Shown here piece after piece: positions 42,291-49,213 of a DNA stretch of 49,213 nucleotides. The notes under the pieces are model-generated. The model saw only the letters and a program-made list of their open reading frames with translations, had not been told where the DNA came from and did no database searches. How positions within the stretch are numbered: position 1 is the first letter of the stretch; each line of letters opens with the position of its first letter. The DNA comes from an uncultured SAR116 cluster alpha proteobacterium (GTDB lineage Bacteria; Pseudomonadota; Alphaproteobacteria; Puniceispirillales; Marisalimonadaceae), in assembly GCA_902543145.1 (NCBI GenBank), contig CACBXG010000009.1, positions 1 to 49,213 on the forward strand, read 5' to 3'. The position numbers were made by a program, and so were the translations under genes.

Positions 42291-43256
42291 ATGGATAAAA
42301 ATATTTATACTTATTACCGATTATTTGGGTGGTCAATATTAGCGATTATATTTGCTTTTTTGGTTGATAATATATTAATGGTCGGCTTTCAATTCCCTGG
42401 CATTTTATCTTTGACTAACGGTTTTTCACTATTCCCATCAATTGAGTTAGTGATTTATGTTTTTTCCTTATGTCTTGTCTTTTATTTTATACCTAAATAC
42501 AAAAACCAATCTCTAAGAATTGATTCTAAATTTTTACATAATTTGAATATCTACATTATTCGTTCTTGTTTTTGGGTAATTTTTTTAATAGGAATAGTTG
42601 ACATTTCAATAGCTTTCTTAAGAGTTGAAAAAATCTTTGACCTTATCTTAACAAAAAATATTACAGCTCAATTCACAAGACCCGTTTTTGTTGGTACTTA
42701 TATACACATACCGTTAATTATATTTGGTTTTATTATAGGCTTATTTACAAGAACATTAGGTTTTCACTGGTTATCTCTTTTAATTGTGTTAAGTGAACTT
42801 GTTATAGTTATTACAAGATTTATTTTTTCATATGAACAAACATTTATGGGAGATCTTGTACGTTATTGGTATGCTGGATTATTTTTATTTGCATCTGCAT
42901 ATACTCTTTATGATGAAGGTCATGTTAGGGTAGATATTTTATATCAAGGACTTAAAGATAGTACAAAAGGTCTTGTTAATTCAATTGGATCGATAACCCT
43001 TGGTGTGTCTACCTCATTAACAATCATCTTTATAGGATTTAACGGGAAACAATCAATAATTAATAGTCCAGTACTAAATTTTGAAATAACACAACAGGGT
43101 AGTGTAGGTATGTTTATTAAATACCATCTCGCTATGTTTCTAGGTATTTTTGGTTTAACAATGCTGATTCAATTTATAAGTTATTTTTTTGAATCTCTTG
43201 CTGATTATCATGGTGAAAAAGGTAAACGAATTATAGAAGATCAGTTAGGACATTAG
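42291..43256 (+). CDS. TRAP transporter small permease (DctQ), extended form
   Basis: A 321-residue membrane protein. The C-terminal half carries the DctQ core, with RYWYAGLFLFASAYTLYDEGHVRVDILYQGL, the family's conserved cytoplasmic motif, and four helices. The N-terminal half adds about four further helices, roughly double the normal 160-200 residues, as in the mannitol/chloroaromatic subgroup. It pairs with the DctM three bases downstream. The start has no strong site and sits just after the hairpin. Confidence 0.85.
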   Translation: MDKNIYTYYRLFGWSILAIIFAFLVDNILMVGFQFPGILSLTNGFSLFPSIELVIYVFSLCLVFYFIPKYKNQSLRIDSKFLHNLNIYIIRSCFWVIFLIGIVDISIAFLRVEKIFDLILTKNITAQFTRPVFVGTYIHIPLIIFGFIIGLFTRTLGFHWLSLLIVLSELVIVITRFIFSYEQTFMGDLVRYWYAGLFLFASAYTLYDEGHVRVDILYQGLKDSTKGLVNSIGSITLGVSTSLTIIFIGFNGKQSIINSPVLNFEITQQGSVGMFIKYHLAMFLGIFGLTMLIQFISYFFESLADYHGEKGKRIIEDQLGH

Positions 43257-43259
43257 TCA

Positions 43260-45914
43260 ATGGAACTTTTATTTTTAGCATTATTAATAATTTTGATGGC
43301 TATTTCTCTTGGATCAGGTTTTCCAGTTGCTTTTGCTTTACCTGGTTCAGCTATAATTTCTATAGGTGTTGCTGCTCTTTTTGGATATTTATTTGAAAAT
43401 AACACGGATGCATATTTTTATTCAGGTGGGGCATCTGAATGGTTGTCTGCCGGAGTTACAAACCTGAGAGGTGTTTATTGGGAGGTTGAAAGAGACACAT
43501 TAATAGCCATACCTTTGTTTATTTTTATGGGCTTAATGCTACAAAGATCTAAAATTGCTGAAGATTTGTTAGTAACCATGGCACAACTTTTTGGTCCTGT
43601 TCGTGGGGGTTTAGGAATTTCAGTTGTTTTTGTTGGAGCATTACTGGCTGCTACAACTGGAATTGTTGGTGCAACCGTTGTAGCAATGGGATTAATATCT
43701 TTGCCAGCTATGCTTAGAAACAAATATTCTGCACCTCTTGCTACCGGAACAATAGCTGCATCTGGAACTTTAGGACAAATCATTCCTCCATCTATTGTCT
43801 TAATTATTTTAGCTGATCAACTTGCAACAGCCTCGGATCAAGCAAGTACTATGAGAAAAGCTCTTTATAAAGAAGCAACAGGAGAAATATCAATGCCGTC
43901 AGTATTTGATGTTGTTTCCACTAGCGCAGGAGAAATGTTTTTAGGTGCTTTTCTTCCAGGAATTTTGCTTGTAGGCATATACATGCTTTTTATTTTGTTA
44001 CTAGCTTTTGTTTCGCCTAAAAGTGCACCCTCAGTTCCGTATGAAGGGAATATGGACAAAAAATTCTGGCTTAATGTAATGTTGATATTAATACCTCCAC
44101 TAACATTAATTATATTAGTGTTAGGCTCTATTATTACTGGAATTGCCACTGTTAATCAGGCTGGTGCAATAGGCGCAGCTGGTGCTATTATAATGGCTGG
44201 TTATAGGCAAACAGAAGGTAAAAAATCCTCTTTGTATCCAGCTATCTTAGTTTTAATTGCAATATTACTTTTGGCATATGCAGTCAGTAATTATACAATG
44301 AATGTAAAACTTATAAATACGTTTGAGGATAAAATAGGTATTTCCATAGGTGTTTTAGGTTCTTTTATCCTATTATTTGCTCTTGGATGGAGTAGTTGGA
44401 GACTATTTAAGTTAAATAATACTATGCAAGGTGTAATGATGGAAACAGCCAAAACAACATCTTTAGTTTTTATCATTCTCTTAGGTGCTGCTATGCTTAC
44501 AGCTGCGTTTAGGGCGTTTGGAGGAGAAGAACTTGTAAAAGAATATTTAAACTCTCTGCCTGGTGGTTTTTGGTCAAAGTTTGTTATTGTAATGATAGTA
44601 ATTTTTATACTGGGTTTTTTCCTAGATTTTATTGAAATTGCAGTTGTAGTAGTGCCAATTGTTGCTCCTATTTTACTCGCGGATCCTTCTGCAAATATAA
44701 CTGCTGTATGGTTAGGGGTAATGATTGGTTTAAATATTCAGACCTCTTTTTTAACTCCTCCTTTTGGTTTTGCTTTGTTTTATTTAAGAGGTGTTGCTTC
44801 AAAAGCAGTTAAAACAATCCAAATGTATAAAGGTGTCGTACCGTTCATAACTCTACAACTAATAGCTTTAGCAGTCGTGGGCTCATACCCATTTTTAGTA
44901 AACTACTTACCAAATAGATTAAATTTTCTTTCAGAAACATCTCCTCCACCTAAGAACCCAAAATTACAATTGTGTACAGAAAAATATATGAAAGAAAATG
45001 TATTAAATTCTAATAATTTAACAAAAGTTTCAGTTACGAATTTATCTAAAGCTGATTTGTCCTCAATGCCCAAGAAATATTACACTACAATTACTAATTC
45101 CATTAATACAATTGAAAGTGGTTTATTGAATTTAAACAAAGCATTTGAAATTGAAGCTAAAATACAAGATCAATCTATAAATTATTTACCATTATTAAAA
45201 ATAGTAAGAAATAAAGAAAAAAATGTTAGAGAACTTGAATCTTTAATTAAAAATAATGAAATAACCATTTCAAGAATTGAAAATGATAATAAACAAAGAG
45301 TTTCATTTTTAAAATCAGAAATTGAAAAACTTAAAAATGATATTCGAATTGAAAAACAAGATTTTCCAAAAAATTGGTCTGATACCTATAAAAATTTTCA
45401 GAAATTAATAAAAGAAGAAAATTTAAATCGTATTAAATACAGAAGAGCAATGGATAATTCTTATGACGAAATTACAACATTGCTTAACATTTTATCATCA
45501 AGAACTGAATTTTATTTATTTAGAGATGAGTTTAAAAAATACAGCAATATATTAGAGATAAGTGAGCCTAAATCTTTATCGAAAGAAATTAAAGTTTTTT
45601 CAAAAAAGATCTCACGTTTACCCGATAATTCAAAGATTACATCCAAACTTTCTAAAGTGTCTAGAAATTTAAAAAAGAAAAAAGTAAACTATAAAAAAGT
45701 TGTCAAAGATTTTAATTTTTCTTTCGCAGAGTATGAAAAAAAATATAGTAATCTTAAAAAAATTGATAATAAAGTAATCGACGCCTTATCAGTATTTCTT
45801 GATAGTACAAAATTTACAATAGGATTAAGACAACAGCAAAAAATTCCTAAAAATATTGCTTTGTTTTTAGCAGGCTGTAAATCTGATCATCGTGATTTGT
45901 CTCTATATTTTTGA
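43260..45914 (+). CDS. TRAP transporter large permease (DctM) with coiled-coil C-terminal extension
   Basis: An 884-residue protein. Residues 1 to about 560 are DctM (FcbT3-like, with the subgroup's insertion near 265-385), the Na+-driven channel subunit: typical stretches are SGFPVAFALPGSA, TGIVGATVVAMGLISLPAML, GTLGQIIPPSIVLIIL and FLTPPFGFALFYLRG. After the last helix, about 320 extra residues form a Lys/Glu-rich soluble region with long heptad-like helices (ISRIENDNKQRVSFLKSEIE, RNLKKKKVNYKKVVKDF). No known domain is recognised there. The stop overlaps a TTG of the next gene, and the ggt ATG follows 11 bases later. Confidence 0.88.
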   Translation: MELLFLALLIILMAISLGSGFPVAFALPGSAIISIGVAALFGYLFENNTDAYFYSGGASEWLSAGVTNLRGVYWEVERDTLIAIPLFIFMGLMLQRSKIAEDLLVTMAQLFGPVRGGLGISVVFVGALLAATTGIVGATVVAMGLISLPAMLRNKYSAPLATGTIAASGTLGQIIPPSIVLIILADQLATASDQASTMRKALYKEATGEISMPSVFDVVSTSAGEMFLGAFLPGILLVGIYMLFILLLAFVSPKSAPSVPYEGNMDKKFWLNVMLILIPPLTLIILVLGSIITGIATVNQAGAIGAAGAIIMAGYRQTEGKKSSLYPAILVLIAILLLAYAVSNYTMNVKLINTFEDKIGISIGVLGSFILLFALGWSSWRLFKLNNTMQGVMMETAKTTSLVFIILLGAAMLTAAFRAFGGEELVKEYLNSLPGGFWSKFVIVMIVIFILGFFLDFIEIAVVVVPIVAPILLADPSANITAVWLGVMIGLNIQTSFLTPPFGFALFYLRGVASKAVKTIQMYKGVVPFITLQLIALAVVGSYPFLVNYLPNRLNFLSETSPPPKNPKLQLCTEKYMKENVLNSNNLTKVSVTNLSKADLSSMPKKYYTTITNSINTIESGLLNLNKAFEIEAKIQDQSINYLPLLKIVRNKEKNVRELESLIKNNEITISRIENDNKQRVSFLKSEIEKLKNDIRIEKQDFPKNWSDTYKNFQKLIKEENLNRIKYRRAMDNSYDEITTLLNILSSRTEFYLFRDEFKKYSNILEISEPKSLSKEIKVFSKKISRLPDNSKITSKLSKVSRNLKKKKVNYKKVVKDFNFSFAEYEKKYSNLKKIDNKVIDALSVFLDSTKFTIGLRQQQKIPKNIALFLAGCKSDHRDLSLYF

Positions 45915-45925
45915 TAGGCATTATT

Positions 45926-47518
45926 ATGCTTTCTTCAAAACTTTCTTATAATTATATGATGACTGCTCCTCATCATTTAGCAACAAAAACTGGTTCTGAT
46001 ATTTTAAAAGAAGGTGGTAACGTTGTTGAAGCTATGATTGCTTCTGCTGCAATGATATCAGTTTTATATCCTCATATGAATTCTATGGGTGGTGATAATT
46101 TCTGGTTAATTTCTGACAAAAACAAAAATGTTTATGCAATTGATTCCTGTGGACCAGCATCTAACAATATAAATATAGATTTTTATAAAAAACTAGGTTT
46201 TAACTCTATTCCGTCACGCGGACCATTTTCGGCTTTAACTGTTCCAGGTGCTGTTGCAGGTTGGAAACTGGCATATGATTTTAGTGTTAAAAATTTAGGG
46301 GGTAAAATTCCAATAAGTAGACTTTTGTTTGATGCGGAACAAGCTGCAAAAGAAGGAATTGCTGTAACTAATACTTTAAGAAATAATTTAAAATCAAAAT
46401 TAAATCAGCTTGTTGATGTTGTAGGTTTCAAAGATGTTTATTTAAAAAATGGCAAAATTCCAAATGTTGGAGATAGATTAATTATTCCAAATTTGTCGAA
46501 TACTTTTTCCTGCCTTATAAAAAATGGGTTAGAGGACTTTTATTCAGGTGAAGTCTTTAGTAAAATCTTATCTGATTTAAATAATTTAGGATCTCCATTA
46601 AATTCAGACGATTTTAAAAGTTATGGAGCAACTTTTGTAGATCCTTTAGAATTAAAAATTAAAGATGCTAAATTATTTAACTTACCGCCACCGACTCAAG
46701 GATTAGCATCTATATTAATTTTAGGATTACTAGATGAATTATCAATTACTTGCAAAAATAATGTTGAATTAATCCATAATATTGTTGAGATAACAAAAGC
46801 AGTTTTTAAGATAAGAGATAACTATATTTCTGATCCGAGATATATGAGTTTTCATGTTAATGAATTTTTAACAAAAGATTTTATTAAAAAATTAGCTAGG
46901 GAAATCAATTTTGAAAAAGCTTCACCTTGGCCAGCGTCTTCTCAGGGTGGTGACACTGTTTGGTTAGGTGCCACCGATACATATGGAAATACTCTAAGTT
47001 TTATACAGAGTATTTATTGGGAGTTTGGCTCAGGTTTGGTTTTACCTAATACTGGTATTACAATGCAAAATAGAGGTGTTAGTTTTTCTCTTGATTTAAA
47101 AAATCATAATCATTTATTACCTGGTAGAAAACCATTTCACACAATTCAACCAGCATTAGCTCATTTCGATGATGGTAGGGTAATGTCGTATGGGACTATG
47201 GGTGGAGAAGGGCAACCACAGACACAAGCTGCTATTTTTTATAGATATAATGTTCAAAATTTAAATCTTCAAAATGCAATTAACGAACCAAGATGGCTGT
47301 TAGGCAAGACATGGGGTGAGGAAACGACCTCATTAAAAATTGAAGAACGTTTTTCTACTGATACTTTTGATAAATTAAAATCTATGGGTCATATCGTTGA
47401 AAAAGTAGGAGCATATGAAGAAATAATGGGACATGCAGGTGCATTAGTCTGTTATCCTAATGGTCTAAAAGAAGGAGGCTATGATTTAAGAAGCGATGGA
47501 TCAGCTATAGGTGGATAA
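45926..47518 (+). CDS. ggt: Gamma-glutamyltransferase family protein
   Basis: A 530-residue Ntn-hydrolase, starting at the ATG at 45926, which has an ATAGG site six bases ahead; a TTG overlapping the dctM stop is less likely. No signal peptide is present, so it is cytoplasmic, unlike classical periplasmic GGT. The autoprocessing nucleophile is T344 (QGGDTVWLGATD). Earlier motifs are GGNVVEAMIAS, MNSMGGDNFW and a SALTVPGAVAGW loop; GGEGQPQTQA near the end is also typical. It transfers or hydrolyses gamma-glutamyl groups or related acylases' substrates. Position in the TRAP operon suggests it acts on the imported solute. Confidence 0.88.
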   Translation: MLSSKLSYNYMMTAPHHLATKTGSDILKEGGNVVEAMIASAAMISVLYPHMNSMGGDNFWLISDKNKNVYAIDSCGPASNNINIDFYKKLGFNSIPSRGPFSALTVPGAVAGWKLAYDFSVKNLGGKIPISRLLFDAEQAAKEGIAVTNTLRNNLKSKLNQLVDVVGFKDVYLKNGKIPNVGDRLIIPNLSNTFSCLIKNGLEDFYSGEVFSKILSDLNNLGSPLNSDDFKSYGATFVDPLELKIKDAKLFNLPPPTQGLASILILGLLDELSITCKNNVELIHNIVEITKAVFKIRDNYISDPRYMSFHVNEFLTKDFIKKLAREINFEKASPWPASSQGGDTVWLGATDTYGNTLSFIQSIYWEFGSGLVLPNTGITMQNRGVSFSLDLKNHNHLLPGRKPFHTIQPALAHFDDGRVMSYGTMGGEGQPQTQAAIFYRYNVQNLNLQNAINEPRWLLGKTWGEETTSLKIEERFSTDTFDKLKSMGHIVEKVGAYEEIMGHAGALVCYPNGLKEGGYDLRSDGSAIGG

Positions 47519-47520
47519 AG

Positions 47521-48240
47521 TTAAAAATTTTGCCAACTACTATTTTCTAGTATCTGTCCTGGCTTAAACCTAGATTTATATGACATGCTGGATAGTTCTT
47601 CAATATAATAACCAAGGTACAAATATTCATAATTTTTACTTTTCCCATACAACAAGCATTGTATGATCATATAATTTCCTAGACCAAACTTATTAAAATC
47701 AGGGTCAAAAAAACTATAAACAGCTGATAAGTTTTTTTTATCAACATCTAAAAGAACAACACCTACTAATTTTTTTGACTTATCTCTAAACTCTAAAAGT
47801 GAAGTTTTTATTGGTGATGTTTCTATCATTGAAGTGAATTCACCCTCATCCATGTCTGACATAGATCCACCTGCGTGTCTATCTAATTGATATTTTTTAA
47901 AAAGTTTATAATGTTCTTTGTTTGATACATTTTTTACTAATTTATGACTAAAATTTTCAAAATTTTTGGAAACTCTTTTTAAACTTTTTGTTATTTTAAA
48001 ATTTTGTATGTCCACTCTGTAAGATTTACAAGCGCTACAATTGTCACATACTGGTTTGTACATCCAATTTTCAACTCTTCTAAAACCATTTATTGAAAGT
48101 TCTTCATATGTATTTTTATTGTAAGAGATATCCGTAGCTATTCTTTTTTCAACATTTCCAGTTAAATATGGACATGAGGTTGCTTTTGTAAGCATGAAAA
48201 TAGGTTGCTCTAGAACGTTTTTAGGTTTTATATCAATCAT
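47521..48240 (-). CDS. bpt: Aspartate/glutamate leucyltransferase
   Basis: A 239-residue aminoacyl-tRNA-protein transferase of the Bpt/ATE family, which adds Leu (or Arg) to N-terminal acidic residues to mark proteins for ClpAP. Conserved parts are SCPYLTGNVEKRIATD, the NGFRRVENWMYKPVC start of a CxxC pair (VCDNCSACKSYRV), KYQLDRHAGGSM and the GNAT-like GLGNYMIIQCL and YLGYYIE. It ends two bases from ggt, tail to tail, and follows hemB on the minus strand, a pairing common in alphaproteobacteria. Confidence 0.92.
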   Translation of the reverse strand: MIDIKPKNVLEQPIFMLTKATSCPYLTGNVEKRIATDISYNKNTYEELSINGFRRVENWMYKPVCDNCSACKSYRVDIQNFKITKSLKRVSKNFENFSHKLVKNVSNKEHYKLFKKYQLDRHAGGSMSDMDEGEFTSMIETSPIKTSLLEFRDKSKKLVGVVLLDVDKKNLSAVYSFFDPDFNKFGLGNYMIIQCLLYGKSKNYEYLYLGYYIEELSSMSYKSRFKPGQILENSSWQNF

Positions 48241-48269
48241 AATTTTAAATACGACTTGTTTTTTAATTT

Positions 48270-49213
48270 TTAAAAAGTTTCATTAATTAATGTTTTTGCA
48301 ACAAATGGAGCAAAATAAGTTATTATTCCATCACAGCCAGCTCTTTTAAAACACAAAATGGTTTCAAATATAATCTTTTCTTCATCAAACCAGCCATTTT
48401 GAATGGCACTTTTTATCATTGAATACTCTCCCGATACTTGATAGGCAATAATGGGAAAATTAAACTCATTTTTTGCTTTACTAATAATATCTAAATAAGG
48501 CATTCCAGGCTTTATTATTATCATGTCTGCGCCTTCATTAATATCAAGTTTAATTTCTCTTAATGCTTCTGCTGAATTTGCTGGGTCCATTTGATAACTT
48601 TTTTTAGATTTATTTGATAAATTGACCGCTGAACCCACAGCATCCCTAAAAGGACCATAAAATGATGATGCATATTTAGCAGCATATGACATTATTTGAA
48701 CGTTAATAAGACCATGTTCATCTAATGCATCTCTAATAGCTCCAACTCTTCCATCCATCATATCACTAGGCGCTATAATATCACATCCAGATTTTGCCTG
48801 TACAATAGCCTGTTTGCATAGAATATCTAGCGTTAAGTCATTATCAATTTGATCTTCTTTTATTATGCCATCATGGCCATGATCTGTATAAGGATCTAGT
48901 GCAACATCAGTTATAACACCTAGATCAGGGTTAACTTTTTTTGAAATCTGAATAGCTTTGCATATTAAATTGTTTTTATTAAGGGCCTCTTTACCATCAG
49001 GTGTTTTTAATTCATTTTCAATTTTTGGAAATAATGCAATTGCAGGAATTTTTAAAAAAGAAACATATTCAATTTCTTTGTGAAGTAAATCTAAAGAATA
49101 TCGATAAATTCCAGGCATTGAACTTATTTCTTCTTTAACTTTTGAGCCATAAGTAATAAAAATTGGATAAATTAAATCATTTACTGACAAATTATTTTCA
49201 GATATAAGTTTTC
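48270..49213 (-). CDS. hemB: Delta-aminolevulinic acid dehydratase, 5' end outside window
   Basis: The minus-strand frame is open to the window edge: upstream of the TTG at 49190 it reads KLISENNLSVNDLIYP, matching the LVRENSLSVDDLI N-terminus of the family, so the true start lies beyond 49213. The enzyme joins two aminolevulinate molecules into porphobilinogen for heme. Both catalytic lysines are visible (SYAAKYASSFYGPFRDA and IIIKPGMPYLDI). The metal loop is DVALDPYTDHGHDG, with Asp instead of the Cys triad, so it belongs to the Mg-dependent, not Zn-dependent, type. Confidence 0.93.
   Translation of the reverse strand, partial: KLISENNLSVNDLIYPIFITYGSKVKEEISSMPGIYRYSLDLLHKEIEYVSFLKIPAIALFPKIENELKTPDGKEALNKNNLICKAIQISKKVNPDLGVITDVALDPYTDHGHDGIIKEDQIDNDLTLDILCKQAIVQAKSGCDIIAPSDMMDGRVGAIRDALDEHGLINVQIMSYAAKYASSFYGPFRDAVGSAVNLSNKSKKSYQMDPANSAEALREIKLDINEGADMIIIKPGMPYLDIISKAKNEFNFPIIAYQVSGEYSMIKSAIQNGWFDEEKIIFETILCFKRAGCDGIITYFAPFVAKTLINETF

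Noticed and set aside
43475-44149. Two minus-strand frames of about 100 codons within dctM.
   Set aside because: Antisense to conserved DctM helices, with Pro/Thr/Ile-rich shadow composition.

Overview
The window is very AT-rich chromosomal DNA from what looks like a free-living alphaproteobacterium of the small-genome marine type (SAR11, AEGEAN-169 or HIMB59-like). This rests on three things: the low GC with dense A/T-rich codon use, the alphaproteobacterial housekeeping block dapA-smpB-folK-rpoZ-rsh-DUF2062-pdxJ-acpS-lepB-rnc-era-recO-parC followed later by bpt and hemB, and the preponderance of substrate-binding-protein transporters. The exact clade is inference. No tRNA, rRNA, CRISPR array, phage or insertion sequence was recognised.

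Layout. 1-3.5 kb is a sparse accessory zone of small secreted and membrane proteins with long gene-poor stretches. 3.5-8.4 kb carries ppnP, a decayed zinc-ribbon gene, a DUF3147 protein, a TauE/SafE exporter, purN, a CueR-like regulator overlapping an EamA transporter, and a curA-like reductase. 8.6-11.2 kb is an NMT1-type ABC importer operon. 11.5-12.8 kb holds the most unusual gene: a class III nucleotide cyclase fused to an N-terminal [2Fe-2S] ferredoxin and a C-terminal Rieske domain. 13-19.7 kb is again an accessory patch: paralogous secreted proteins, a cupin, a TPR protein, a bacterial voltage-gated sodium channel, a broken GIY-YIG/DUF123 gene, a formylglycine-generating-enzyme-like protein, and a 54-residue zinc ribbon.

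19.7-29.3 kb looks catabolic and stress related: RraA-type aldolase, MATE exporter, FeS-type cryptochrome/photolyase homologue, mandelate-racemase-type enolase superfamily enzyme, divergent FMN-dependent 2-hydroxyacid dehydrogenase, YczE-like protein, a second TauE/SafE exporter, nitroreductase, and threonine/serine dehydratase. Dehydration, oxidation and retro-aldol cleavage of hydroxy acids could be linked here, but that is inference.

29.4-41 kb is the conserved housekeeping run, almost all on the plus strand with short gaps or overlaps. 41.1-47.5 kb is a TRAP transporter operon (Tat-exported binding protein, long DctQ, DctM with a roughly 320-residue C-terminal extension) coupled to a gamma-glutamyltransferase. 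47.5 kb to the edge is bpt and the 5'-truncated hemB on the minus strand.

Recurring themes are intercistronic hairpins after the binding-protein gene in both import operons, TTGA/ATGA/TAATG stop-start overlaps, and three small cysteine-rich zinc-ribbon proteins, one of them decayed.
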